Source: Lysobacter sp. yr284 (GTDB lineage Bacteria; Pseudomonadota; Gammaproteobacteria; Xanthomonadales; Xanthomonadaceae). Taken from it: 64,000 nucleotides of DNA. This document shows, in pieces, positions 17,356 through 26,700 of this stretch. The notes under the pieces were generated by a model. The model made no database searches and was not told the DNA's origin. It saw only the letters and a list, made by a program, of their open reading frames with translations. Numbering within the stretch: position 1 is the stretch's first letter; each line of letters starts with the position of its first letter. The stretch lies in NCBI RefSeq assembly GCF_900107375.1, contig NZ_FNPT01000017.1, positions 16,506 through 80,505 of the forward strand, in the 5' to 3' direction. The translations under genes were made by a program, and so were the position numbers.

Positions 17356-17829
17356 ATGGCTTCCGGCTTCGACGCCCTGCACGACTACCTGCCCGCGCGC
17401 ATCGGCGCCAGCGCGCAACTGCCGTGGATCCCCGCCGACACGCCCGGCAAGTACTCCAAGCCGCTGCGTTTCTTCGCCGACGACCGCGGCTTCGTCGAAC
17501 TGCTGCGCATGGACCCGGGCCTGGCCATGCCGCTGCACCGTCACACCGGCGAGATCCACGCCTACAACCTCAGCGGCACCCGCCAGCTGTGTACCGGCGA
17601 GCTGATCGGGCCGGGCGACTACGTCTACGAACCGCCGGGCAACGTGGACTGGTGGAAGATCGTCGGCGACGAGCCGATGATCGCGCTGGTGGTGGTGATG
17701 GGCGCGGTCGAGTTCCTCGGCCCCGGCGGCAGCGTGCGCATGCGCGCCACCGCGCAGAGCCAACGCGCCGCGTACGAGCGCTATTGCCGCCAGCAGCGGC
17801 GGCCGGCGCTGGACCTCACCGACCGCTGA
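17356..17829 (+). CDS. cupin-family protein (acetylacetone-cleaving / DAD dioxygenase-like)
   Basis: 157 residues, a single cupin domain. Motif 1 appears as MPLHRHTGEIHAYNLSG near residue 57 (two His and a Glu as metal ligands), motif 2 as PGDYVYEPPGNVDWWKI near 90. The overall pattern, including KPLRFFADDRGFVELLRMDPG, resembles the diketone-cleaving Dke1 and 2,4'-dihydroxyacetophenone dioxygenase group, which uses a mononuclear iron. The substrate cannot be named. It pairs with the MBL-fold gene upstream and converges with arsR. Confidence 0.78.
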   Translation: MASGFDALHDYLPARIGASAQLPWIPADTPGKYSKPLRFFADDRGFVELLRMDPGLAMPLHRHTGEIHAYNLSGTRQLCTGELIGPGDYVYEPPGNVDWWKIVGDEPMIALVVVMGAVEFLGPGGSVRMRATAQSQRAAYERYCRQQRRPALDLTDR

Positions 17830-17842
17830 GCGCGAACCCGCC

Positions 17843-18205
17843 TCAGCCCTCGACGAACGCCTGCAACCGCAGCAACGCCTGGTCCCACTGCTCGGCGATG
17901 CGCTGCAGCGACTGCCGCGCCTGTTCCAGCTCGGCCGGCTCGAACTGCCACAAGCGTTCGCGCCCGGCCTTGAGGTCGCGCACCAGCCCGGCGCCGGCCA
18001 GCACCTGCAGGTGCTTGGTCACCGCCTGGCGGCTGATGTCGGTGCCGGCGGTGAGCTGGGCGATCGACAGCGCGCCGCCGGCGCACAGCGCCACCACCAG
18101 CCGCAGCCGGGTTTCGTCGCCGAGCGCGTCGAACACCCGCGCCGAGCGCCGCAGCGCCGGCGCCTTGAACGCGGCCGCCGGCCGGGCGGCGGGCTTACTC
18201 GACAT
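17843..18205 (-). CDS. ArsR-family winged-helix repressor
   Basis: 120 residues. ARVFDALGDETRLRLVVALCAGGALSIAQLTAGTDISRQAVTKHLQVLAGAGLVRDLKAGRERLW is a textbook ArsR HTH. No metal-binding Cys cluster is present, so this belongs to the metal-independent branch that accompanies SRPBCC proteins. The start overlaps the end of the SRPBCC gene by 11 bases, so the pair is translationally coupled, with the regulator second rather than first. Confidence 0.92.
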   Translation of the reverse strand: MSSKPAARPAAAFKAPALRRSARVFDALGDETRLRLVVALCAGGALSIAQLTAGTDISRQAVTKHLQVLAGAGLVRDLKAGRERLWQFEPAELEQARQSLQRIAEQWDQALLRLQAFVEG

Positions 18206-18650
18206 AGCGCGCGATGTTGCCGACCTGTTCGTCCCAGCCGCCGGAATTCATGCGGAAAGCTTCCTCGCGGCGCTCGGCCGGGACTTGGTCGAAGCCCGAC
18301 TCGGTCACCGTCAGCAGGGTGCCGCCGTCGGCGTCCTCGAGCGCGAACTCGACCAAGGTCGGCGGCTCGTGCGAGTAGTCGCGGCCCGGATCGACCGCGT
18401 AGGGATGCCAGTGGAACGAGAACAGCCGCTCGGGCTCCATCGCCTGCACCACCACCTGCATCAGCAGGTGCTCGTAGCCGGGATAGGTGATGTGGCCCTG
18501 CGCGCTCTGGCCGGGGGCGAAGCGCTGGCCCTGCAGCTTCACGCCGAACCACTGGCCGAAGGATTCGGCGTCGGCCAGCGCGCGCCAGACCTTGGCGCGC
18601 GGGGCCTTGAGCAGGATGCGGCGTTGGATGCGGTCGGTGGATGCGTTCAT
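18195..18650 (-). CDS. SRPBCC / AHSA1-domain protein
   Basis: 151 residues of the START-like, Aha1-C fold: RIQRRILLKAPRAKVWRALADAESFGQWFGVKL at the N-terminus, a central ITYPGYEHLLMQVVVQAMEPERLFSFHWHPY and C-terminal TLLTVTESGFDQVP, GGWDEQVGNIARYVE. Such proteins bind hydrophobic small ligands; the ligand is unknown. ATG at 18650 follows GAGG; an upstream extension is discarded. Operon with arsR. Confidence 0.9.
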   Translation of the reverse strand: MNASTDRIQRRILLKAPRAKVWRALADAESFGQWFGVKLQGQRFAPGQSAQGHITYPGYEHLLMQVVVQAMEPERLFSFHWHPYAVDPGRDYSHEPPTLVEFALEDADGGTLLTVTESGFDQVPAERREEAFRMNSGGWDEQVGNIARYVE

Positions 18651-18784
18651 GGGCAACCTCTTGGATGCATATCGCCGGGCCAGAGTGGACCGCAAATACG
18701 CAACCGTCAAGTTGCTTGTTCAGCCAACGGCGCGAAGCCGCCAACGTCCGCACCCGCGCCCGCGCCTGGCTCGCCTCGCCGCGC

Positions 18785-19396
18785 TCAGTACGCCACCGCG
18801 AGCGCCGTCCACACCAGCGCGATCGCCAGCGCGACCGCGGTCGCGATCCGTTCCACCGCGGCGTCGCGCCACCGGATTCGGCAAACCACCGCGGCCGCCA
18901 ACACCACGCACGGCACCGCCAAGGCTTCGATGCCGATCATTCCGCAACGCACCATCCGGTCGCCGACGTCGCACATGAAGCGATTCGGGTTCAGCGCGAG
19001 GGCGGTATCGGCGATGACGGTATACAGCGGCGGCACCAGGGCCAGGCAGAACAACGCGATCCACAGCAACGATTGCGCCGCGCGCGCCGGCCATGCGCGC
19101 GGCCAGCATCCCAGCGCCAGGCAGCACGCGCAGGCCGCGGCCGCGATCGCGGGCAAGCCCCAGGCGACGCTGCCGCGGTTGATCCAGACGGTGCACGCCA
19201 GCCCCGCGACCCACACCGCGGCGACTGCGATAGCATTCCTGCGCGCGGCCGCGCCGGCGCCCGCCGCGCTCATCGCGCCCGCTTCCGCGGCGACCGGGCC
19301 GCCTTCGCGCTGGGTCCGCCCGCCGCCGCGCGCGCGTGGCACCGCAACCGTCCGCGTCCGCACCGCATCGTTTCCTTGATTGCGCTTCGCATCCAT
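18785..19396 (-). CDS. multi-pass membrane protein of unknown function
   Basis: About 203 residues if started at 19396. Five hydrophobic segments are visible (AIAVAAVWVAGLACTVW; GLPAIAAAACACCLALG; LLWIALFCLALVPPLYTVIA; ALAVPCVVLAAAVVC; ATAVALAIALVWTALAVAY). Cys residues in CDVGDRMVRCGMIG lie in a loop. No family recognised. AAAGGAGG precedes the chosen ATG but only two bases away, so the start could instead be the Met at 19273. Confidence 0.6.
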   Translation of the reverse strand: MDAKRNQGNDAVRTRTVAVPRARGGGRTQREGGPVAAEAGAMSAAGAGAAARRNAIAVAAVWVAGLACTVWINRGSVAWGLPAIAAAACACCLALGCWPRAWPARAAQSLLWIALFCLALVPPLYTVIADTALALNPNRFMCDVGDRMVRCGMIGIEALAVPCVVLAAAVVCRIRWRDAAVERIATAVALAIALVWTALAVAY

Positions 19397-19529
19397 CGCC
19401 TCCTTTCGTGCCCCATGTTCACACACGCGAACCCGGCTGACGCTAGCCTCAACGGCAGATGTGTTTATTTGTATCGTCTCCACGGCCCACACCGCCCGGC
19501 GCTACCATGCCGGCTCGCATGAGGTGGCC

Positions 19530-20228
19530 ATGAATAAAGTCCTGCTGATCGAGGACGACGCCCGTCTGGCCGGGCTGATCTCCGAGTACCTGCAACGCTA
19601 CGACTTCCAGACCTCGGTGGTGCTGCGCGGCGACCTCGCGCTGCCCGCGATCGAGAACGATCCGCCCGACGTGATCGTGCTCGACCTGATGCTGCCCGGC
19701 ATGGACGGCTTCGACGTGTGCCGGCAGATCCGCAAGCAGTCGAGCCTGCCGATCGTGATGCTGACCGCGCGCGCGGACCTGTTCGACCAGGTCACCGGCC
19801 TGGAAGTCGGCGCCGACGACTACGTGCTCAAGCCGGTGGAACCGCGCCTGCTGCTGGCGCGGCTGCGCGCGGTGCTGCGCCGCAGCCAGGCCCAGCCGCA
19901 GGCGGCGGGGCCCTCGATCCTGAGCTACGGCGGCCTGCAGATCGACCTCACCGCGCGCCAGGTGCGCTGGAAGGGCGATGAGATCGACCTCAAGACCGCC
20001 GACTACAACCTGTTCGTGATCCTGGCCCAGGCCGCCGGCCGCGTGCTCAGCCGCGACGAACTGCTGCGGCGCTGGCGCGGCATCGGTTTCGACGGCGTCG
20101 ACCGCACCGTCGACGTCAGCATTTCGCGCCTGCGCCGCCACTTCGCCGACGACGCGCACGAGCCGCGCAAGATCAAGACCGTGTGGGGACGGGGCTATCT
20201 GTTCAGCCCGATCGCCTGGGAGGACTGA
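19530..20228 (+). CDS. OmpR-family response regulator (RstA-like)
   Basis: 232 residues. Receiver domain: acidic pair in LLIEDDARL, phospho-acceptor Asp in VIVLDLMLPGMDG at about residue 52, Thr in MLTARAD, Lys in YVLKPVEPRLLLARL. C-terminal winged helix: AGRVLSRDELLRRWRGIGFDGVDRTVDVSISRLRRHF...KIKTVWGRGYLFSP. LKPVEPR instead of the common TKPF is typical of the RstA group. GAGG supports the ATG at 19530. The stop touches the kinase start with no spacing. Confidence 0.93.
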   Translation: MNKVLLIEDDARLAGLISEYLQRYDFQTSVVLRGDLALPAIENDPPDVIVLDLMLPGMDGFDVCRQIRKQSSLPIVMLTARADLFDQVTGLEVGADDYVLKPVEPRLLLARLRAVLRRSQAQPQAAGPSILSYGGLQIDLTARQVRWKGDEIDLKTADYNLFVILAQAAGRVLSRDELLRRWRGIGFDGVDRTVDVSISRLRRHFADDAHEPRKIKTVWGRGYLFSPIAWED

Positions 20229-21605
20229 ATGCTCTCGATGCTGGTGCGGTTGTACCTCACCGTCGCGGGGCTGCTGTTGTGTTCGATCCTGCTGGTGCAG
20301 CAGGTGTTTCCCTATCTGTTCCCGGACCAGTACTCGGCCTCGGTCCGGCACGAGTTCGTCGGCGAGCTGACCCTGCTGCGCGAGCGCCTGGGCGATACCG
20401 CCGGCGCCGAGCTCGACCGCCGCCTGGCCGAACTCAACCGGCGCACGCCCGAGCGCTACAGCCGGGTGCCGGCGCAGGAGCTGCGCGCCCTGCCCAAGCG
20501 CACCCGCGCCGAACTGGCGCGGCTGGGCAGCGCCAGCACCCACCTGGGCAACGAGCGCCACCACCTGTTCCTGCGCCTGCCGGGCGGCGACACGGTGCAG
20601 ATCGTCTACACCGAGAACGACTTCCCGATCCGCTACGTCGCCTACCTCACCGTGTTCGCGATGGTGCTGCTGGGGCTGATGATCTGGCTGCAGCCGCACT
20701 GGCGCGACCTGGAACGGCTGCGCGTCACCGCCGCGCAGTTCGGCGACGGCGACCTGGGCGCGCGCGCGCGCCTGCGCGGCGGCTCCTCGATCCGCCAGCT
20801 GGCGGCCTACTTCAACAACATGGCCGACCAGATCGGCCGCCTGATCCAGTCCCAGCGCGACATGGTCAACGCCGCCTCGCACGAGCTGCGCACGCCGATC
20901 ACGCGGCTGGAGTTCGGCCTGGCCAACCTCGCCGACACCCTCGACGACCGGGTCGCGCGCGCCCGCGTGCACGCGCTGCGCTGCGACGTGGAGGAACTCG
21001 ACCTGCTGGTCGGCGAACTGTTGACCCTGGGCATGCTCGAACGCAGCGGCCCGCGCCCGAGCCTGGAGCCGGTGCACCTGGAAGGCTTCCTGCGCGCCTC
21101 CACCGGCGTATCGGCGGAGGAACTGCGCATGCGCGCCACCCAGGTCGAATGGGCGATCTCGCCGGAGCTGGGGGAAGTGGCGGTGGAACCGCGCAGCCTG
21201 CGCCGCGCGTTCTCCAACCTGATGCGCAACGCGGTGCGCTACGCCGACAGCGCGATCCGCGTCGCCGCCGAGCCGGCCGGCAACGACTGGCTGCTGATCG
21301 TCGAGGACGACGGCGTCGGCATCCCGGCCGAGGACCGGCGCCGGGTGTTCGAGCCGTTCTACCGCCTCGACCGCAGCCGCGACCGCGCCACCGGCGGCTA
21401 CGGCCTGGGCCTGAGCATCGTGCGCCAGGTGATCGAGCGCCACGGCGGCACCGTCCACGTCGAGCCCTCGCCGCTGGGCGGCGCGCGCTTCGTCGCGCGG
21501 CTGCCGCAGCACCCGCAGCTGTGGTCCGGGCGCGAGGGCGCCGCCGCCGGCGAGGACGAGGCCGGCGAAGCCGACGCGCAGGAGCGCCCGTTCCACCTGC
21601 AGTGA
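20229..21605 (+). CDS. sensor histidine kinase (RstB-like)
   Basis: 458 residues. TM1 is at about residues 4-27, a periplasmic sensor of roughly 110 residues, TM2 at about 137-155 (VAYLTVFAMVLLGLMIWL), then a HAMP-like linker, the H-box MVNAASHELRTPITRLEF near 218, N-box NLMRNAVRYA and G-boxes EDDGVGIPAEDRRRVFEPFYR, GGYGLGLSIVRQV. QPHWRDLERL after TM2 recalls RstB. The periplasmic domain has charged repeats (RRLAELNRRTPERY) and no known ligand motif. Immediately follows its regulator. The C-terminal 30 residues are acidic low complexity. Confidence 0.93.
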   Translation: MLSMLVRLYLTVAGLLLCSILLVQQVFPYLFPDQYSASVRHEFVGELTLLRERLGDTAGAELDRRLAELNRRTPERYSRVPAQELRALPKRTRAELARLGSASTHLGNERHHLFLRLPGGDTVQIVYTENDFPIRYVAYLTVFAMVLLGLMIWLQPHWRDLERLRVTAAQFGDGDLGARARLRGGSSIRQLAAYFNNMADQIGRLIQSQRDMVNAASHELRTPITRLEFGLANLADTLDDRVARARVHALRCDVEELDLLVGELLTLGMLERSGPRPSLEPVHLEGFLRASTGVSAEELRMRATQVEWAISPELGEVAVEPRSLRRAFSNLMRNAVRYADSAIRVAAEPAGNDWLLIVEDDGVGIPAEDRRRVFEPFYRLDRSRDRATGGYGLGLSIVRQVIERHGGTVHVEPSPLGGARFVARLPQHPQLWSGREGAAAGEDEAGEADAQERPFHLQ

Positions 21606-21739
21606 GCGGCCGCTGCCGCGGCCATGACCCCTTTGGCTCCCGCACCGCGTTGGCAACAGCGCGGGCGACGTTTTCACGCACCATTGCAAGCACGCTCGTT
21701 CACACTGCGACCGGCTCCAGGATAGGAACCCCGACCCAT

Positions 21740-22180
21740 ATGGACATGAACGCCCTGCCCGACGACCTCGAGTCGCGGGTGCTCGACCTGGCCAACCAGG
21801 CCATCGCCCACCAGACCGCCGGCGAGCACCGCCAGGCCGCCAAGCACTGGGGCCGCGCCATCGCCCTGGCCGACAGCGGCCTGGGCAGCGACGAGATCCG
21901 CCACTGGCTCAGCGCCGGCGCGGCCGAGGCGCTGTACCGGCTCGGCGACTACGCCGCCTGCATCGTCGCCGCGCGCGCGGCGCAGGACTGGAGCCGGCAA
22001 CAGCACGCGCCGCTGGCCGCGCTGCTGCTCGGCCAGGCGCAATTGCGCCTGGGCGGGCGCGAGGCGGCGCTGCTGGCCTTGCGCGAGGCGCGCGCGCTCG
22101 GCGGCGAAGCGATCTGGGACGCGATCGATCTCGACCTGCGCGCGGCGGCGGCGCGGCTGCTGCGCAGCCACGCGGCCTGA
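21740..22180 (+). CDS. small TPR-like helical protein
   Basis: 146 residues, all helical with a repeat rhythm: ANQAIAHQTAGEHRQAAKHWGRAIALA, then SAGAAEALYRLGDYAACIVAARAAQDW and AALLLGQAQLRLGGREAALLALREARAL. This looks like three degenerate TPR hairpins. It has no signal peptide. The start could be the ATG at 21740 or 21746; neither has a strong ribosome site. It follows the kinase by 134 bases and may or may not share its transcript. Function unknown. Confidence 0.75.
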   Translation: MDMNALPDDLESRVLDLANQAIAHQTAGEHRQAAKHWGRAIALADSGLGSDEIRHWLSAGAAEALYRLGDYAACIVAARAAQDWSRQQHAPLAALLLGQAQLRLGGREAALLALREARALGGEAIWDAIDLDLRAAAARLLRSHAA

Positions 22181-22205
22181 GCGCGGCGCCCGGCGGTGGC
22201 GCGGC

Positions 22206-22877
22206 TCAGAACCGCGACCACCACTGCACGTTGCGCTCGAAATGGCCGACCAGGGTCTGGACCAGACGATGCCGGGTCTCGGCCGGGCGCGCCTGCGCGT
22301 CGCCGCAGGCGATGGCGCGGTCGACCGCGCCGTGCATGGCGCTGAAGAAGATCACCGCGGTCATGCGCGGGTCCGGCGCCGCCCACACCCGCGCGGCGAT
22401 GCCGCCTTCGAGCAGTTCCACCAACTGGTCGATCACCGGATTGTCCTGCCAGGCCTGGCGGTCGTAGCCCTTGCTGTGCGCGTGCGCCTCGTGGAACAGC
22501 GCGTCGTGCAGCGCCACCTGCTCCAGGTACGCGCTCACCGCCGTTTGCACCCAGGCGCGCAGGCGCCCGCCCCAGTCGCCGTCGCGGCAGCGGTCCATGG
22601 CCTGGCGCACGCGCGCGACGAAGCCGTCGGCGAAGCGTTGCTCCAGCGCCGCGCGCAGGCTCTGTTCGCAGCCGAAACGCGCGCGCAGCTGCGCTTCGTC
22701 CAGGCCCGCCGCCGCGGCGATCCGCTCCAGCCGCAGCGCGGCGCCGCCGTACGCGGCGACCAGGCGCGCGGCCGCGTCCAGCGCCGGGTCCGGCGCCAGG
22801 GCGAGGAACGCCGACGCGGCAGCGGCGGCGCGCGCATCCGCCTCGCCCGCCGCCGCGGGCTGCAGGGTGACGGTCAT
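22206..22877 (-). CDS. TetR-family transcriptional regulator
   Basis: 223 residues. The HTH is somewhat divergent: DAAARLVAAYGGAALRLERIAAAAGLDEAQLRARFGCEQSLRAALEQRF at about residues 34-82, preceded by an unusual Ala-rich N-terminal extension. The C-terminal ligand domain includes QDNPVIDQLVELLEGGI and MTAVIFFSAMHGAVDRAIACGD. GGAGA gives the start at 22877. A perfect dyad (22893-22909) abuts the ribosome site. It has no divergent or operonic target, so autoregulation or regulation by Fur is the most that can be said. Confidence 0.85.
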   Translation of the reverse strand: MTVTLQPAAAGEADARAAAAASAFLALAPDPALDAAARLVAAYGGAALRLERIAAAAGLDEAQLRARFGCEQSLRAALEQRFADGFVARVRQAMDRCRDGDWGGRLRAWVQTAVSAYLEQVALHDALFHEAHAHSKGYDRQAWQDNPVIDQLVELLEGGIAARVWAAPDPRMTAVIFFSAMHGAVDRAIACGDAQARPAETRHRLVQTLVGHFERNVQWWSRF

Positions 22878-22892
22878 AGGGCGAATCTCCAA

Positions 22893-22909
22893 ATGAGAAC
22901 CGTTCTCAT
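22893..22909 (-). promoter_or_regulatory. Fur-box-like perfect palindrome at the TetR start
   Basis: ATGAGAAC-C-GTTCTCAT, an 8+1+8 dyad. The Fur 7-1-7 core TGATAAT-N-ATTATCA agrees at 5 of 7 positions per arm, and TGAGAA..TTCTCA variants are common in GC-rich proteobacterial Fur boxes. It ends 16 bases before the start codon and touches the Shine-Dalgarno sequence. It could equally be the TetR protein's own operator. Confidence 0.6.
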
Positions 22910-22919
22910 CATATCCCAT

Positions 22920-23772
22920 CAGACGCCTGCCGGGCGGCGACGCCCAACCCTCGTTGGCCGCCGCGGAGACCCAGCCCAGATCGAACGCCGGGGCGGACGC
23001 CGGGCAGGCGCGACCGGCGAGAACGCGGCCGCCGCATCGGCATCGCGCGTTTCTGTGCTGGATAATTTTTCACCAATCCTCACCCGCGCTTGCGACCGCG
23101 ATCGACATTCGCATGCGAACCAATCCATTGCCGTGGCTGAAAACGCGTTCGCGCTCAGCGGAAACGAATCGGACACGATCACAACTCGCGCGTGATTGAA
23201 CGCGAGTCCGAGACAACGCGCGACATGGGCTTTTTTCCGGGGAATTTCGCGTTTTTCGCAAACCGATACGAACGCGGCGACAAGGCCCGCCGCTGTAGAA
23301 AAACCTTCACATATCCGTCTTGTGATAAGTCTCTCACCGTCGCCCCCGTAAATATTCGACTTGTGATAAGCCTCTCACCCACCTTGATGGACATGACTTG
23401 AGCGCTCGGGGATATTGACCCCGAAGGCGCCGTCCAACGCATTGCGCAACGTCGCCTTTCGATGCGTTCGCGTCCGCCCGCCGCGGCGGGATGCCGCATC
23501 GTTTGTTCCGTCCCCCCTTTGCGACACCGATAAGAACTAAGGCCCACCGTCCGCCGCTCGCGCCGGATGTACACGGATAGAGGCCCTGCCCAAGCGCGCT
23601 GCGCTGCGGCCGTGCTGGTACTTTTTTTGCATTCGCTGACACACGGAGAGGGGGCCACTCGTAAGAACGAGTCGGCCGCAGGCTCGCGCGCACCCCGCTT
23701 GGCGCGCCGACGGACACCGCGTCCGCCGGCCGGCGGGCGCGCGCGTCCCGGCACCGGCTCAGAGGAAGCGCC
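22920..23772. other. 850-base non-coding leader of the NRPS locus
   Basis: Noticeably richer in A+T than its surroundings around 23060-23400. It holds a small inverted repeat (ACTCGCG / CGCGAGT, 23184-23207) and the two CRP/Clp-like repeats listed separately. Open frames are short and show no family signal. A TTGACC at 23415 has no good -10 at the right distance. Confidence 0.6.
23319..23379 (+). promoter_or_regulatory. two direct repeats, CRP/Clp-like half-sites, upstream of the NRPS
   Basis: CTTGTGATAAG-T-CTCTCACC at 23319-23338 and CTTGTGATAAG-C-CTCTCACC at 23360-23379: 20 bases, one mismatch, 41 bases apart (about four helical turns). Each contains TGTGA-N6-TCTCA, one base off the CRP/Clp consensus TGTGA-N6-TCACA. 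In Lysobacter and Xanthomonas Clp is a global regulator of secondary metabolism; its action here is inferred. Confidence 0.6.
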
Positions 23773-26700
23773 ATGAACGAACTCCATGCCCCCGGCCTGC
23801 CGCTCACCACCGCCCAGCGCGGATTGTGGGTCGGGCAAAAGCTCGCCTCGGCCGAAGCGACCTTGAACATCGCCGAGGCGGTGGAGATCCACGGACCGGT
23901 CGAGCCGGCGCTGTTCCAGCGCGCGCTGCGTCAATTCGCCGACGAGGCCGAAGCCGTGCGCGCGCGCATCGTCGAACACAACGGCCTGCCGTACCAGATC
24001 GTGCGCGAGCGCTACGAGTTCGAAACGCCGTACATCGATTTCAGCGCCGAGCCCGACCCGCGCGCCGCCGCCGACGTGTGGATGCAGGCCGAGATCAACC
24101 GCCCGGTCGACATGGCCCACGACCCGCTGTGGGTCGGCGCGATCTTCAAGTTCGCCGACGACCTGTACTGCTGGTACCAGCGCGCGCACCACACCGTCTA
24201 CGACGGCTACAGCGGCGGCATGGCGGCCAAGCGGCTCAACGAGCTGTACTGCGCCTACCGCGACGGCGTCGAGCCCGAGCCCTGCGGCTACGGCACGCTG
24301 GCGTCGCTGATCGAGGCCGAAGCGTCGTACCGCGATTCCGACCGCTACCGCCGCGATCGCGAGTACTGGCTGGAACAGCTCGCCGGCCTGCCCGAGGCGG
24401 TGACCCTGGCGCGCCGGCGGGTGCGCAACAACGGCGGCCTGCGCCGCTCCAGCGGCCACGTGTCCGAAGCCGGGCGCACCCGCCTGGCCGAGATCGCCCG
24501 CGACAACGCGGTGAGCCTGCCGCAGGTGCTGATCGCGTTGATAGCGGCCTATTACCACCGCGCCAGCGGCGCCCACGACCTGGTGTTCGGCATGCCGGTC
24601 ACCGGCCGCGCCAGCCACGCGCTGCGCAGCACTCCGGGCATGGTCGCCAACGTCGTCGCCATCCGCCTGCAGATGCGCGCGGACATGAGCATGAGCGAGC
24701 TGTTCCAGCAGACCTCGCGCACGGTCAAGTCGGCGCTGCGCCACCAGCAGTACCGCTTCGAGGAACTGCGCCGCGACCTGGGCCTGGTCAACCCCGACCA
24801 GCACATGGCCTGGCTCGGCATCAACATCGAGCCGTACGACTACAACAACTTCCTCGGCCACCGCGGCAGCGCGCGCAACCTGCACAACGGCACCGCCGAG
24901 GACCTGACCGTGTTCGTGTTCGACCGTCTCGACGGCCAGGGCCTGCGCTTCGACTTCGACGCCAATCCCACCCTGTACCCGGCCGCCGAACTCGACGAGC
25001 ACAAGCGCCGGCTGATGCGCCTGATCGAGGCGGTGCTGGAAACGCCGGACATCGCCCTGGGCGCGATCGACGTGCTCGGCGCGGACGAACGCACCCGCCT
25101 GCTGTCGCAGTGGAACGACACCGACGCCGCGCTGCGCGACACCACCGCGCTGGCCGAGTTCCGGCGCCAGGCCGACGCCACCCCCGACGCGGTCGCGCTG
25201 ATCGCCGGGCAGACCCGGCTGAGCTATCGCGAACTCGACGAATCCAGCACCCGCCTGGCCCGGCGCCTAGTCGCGCGCGGCGTGCGCCTCGGCGACACCG
25301 TGGCGATCGCGCTGCCACGCGACGAAGTGCTGCTGTCGGCGCTGCTGGCGGTGTGGAAGGCCGGCGCGTCCTACCTGCCGCTGGACCCGGACGCGCCGAT
25401 GCAGCGCATCGCCGTGACCCTGGACGACGCCGCGCCGAGCCTGCTGCTGACCGCGCCGGCGTTCGCCGACGCCTTCGCCGGACGCGGCCTGCCGCTGCTG
25501 TTCGCGCACGCCCAGGACGAACGCTACGACGCGCAGACCGCGGAAGACGCGCCGCGGCTGCCCGAGGTCGGCGGCGACCACGGCGCCTATGTCATCTACA
25601 CCTCCGGCTCGACCGGCGTGCCCAAGGGCGTGGAAGTCGGCCAGCGCAGCTTCTGGAACTTCCTCCAGGCGATGCAGCGCGAACTGCGGCCCGAGCCCGG
25701 CCAGCGCTACCTGGCGCAGACCACGATCACCTTCGACATCGCCGGCCTGGAGCTGTTCCTGCCGCTGACCGTCGGCGCCACCGCGGTGCTCACCACCGCC
25801 GAGGTCGCGCGCAATCCGCTGGCGCTGGCGCGGTTGATCGACGAGCAGCGCATCGACGTGATGCAGGCCACGCCGTCGCTGTGGCGGATGCTGCTGGCCA
25901 ACTCCGACGTGCGCCTGCAGCGCGTGCATGCGCTGGTCGGCGGCGAAGCGCTGTTGCCGGAACTGGCCGAACAACTGGTGCGCCAGGCGCGCCGCCTGAC
26001 CAATCTGTACGGCCCGACCGAGACCACGGTGTGGTCCACCGCGATGGAGATCGACGCGCAGACCCTGGCCGCCGGCCACGGCGCGCCGCCGCCGATCGGC
26101 CGGCCACTGCTCAACACCCAGGTCTACGTGCTCGACGCCGCCGGCCAGCCGATGCCGTCCGGCAGCGCCGGCGAGCTGTACATCGGCGGCGCCGGCGTGT
26201 CGCGCGGCTATCGCAACCGCGACGCGCTCAACGCCGAACGTTTCCTGCCCGATCCGTTCCGCCCCGGCGGCCGCCTCTACCGCACCGGCGACCTGGCCCG
26301 CTGGCGCGACGACGGCACCCTGGAATACCTCGGCCGCGCCGACCAGCAAGTCAAGATCCGCGGCCACCGGGTCGAACTGGGCGAGATCGAGACCCAACTG
26401 CGCGGCTTCGACGAGGTCGCCGAGGCGGCGGTGGCGCTGCATCGCGACAGCGCCGGCAACGCCGTGCTGACCGCCTACGTGGTGGCCGCCGCCGGCGCCG
26501 CCGCCGCGCCCGAGGCGCTGCGCCGCGCGCTGGCCGCGCGCCTGCCCGACTACATGGTGCCGGCGGCGTGGATCGAACTGGACGCGCTGCCGATGACCGC
26601 GAGCGGCAAGCTCGACCGCAAGGCGCTGCGCCCGCCCGAGCGCAGCCGCCAGAGCGCGTACGTGGCGCCGCGCACCGAGGCCGAGCGCAAGCTGGCGACG

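Noticed and set aside
19449-21689. 746-residue minus-strand frame over the RstAB-like system
   Set aside because: Mirror of the third-position GC bias of the two-component genes; no domains.
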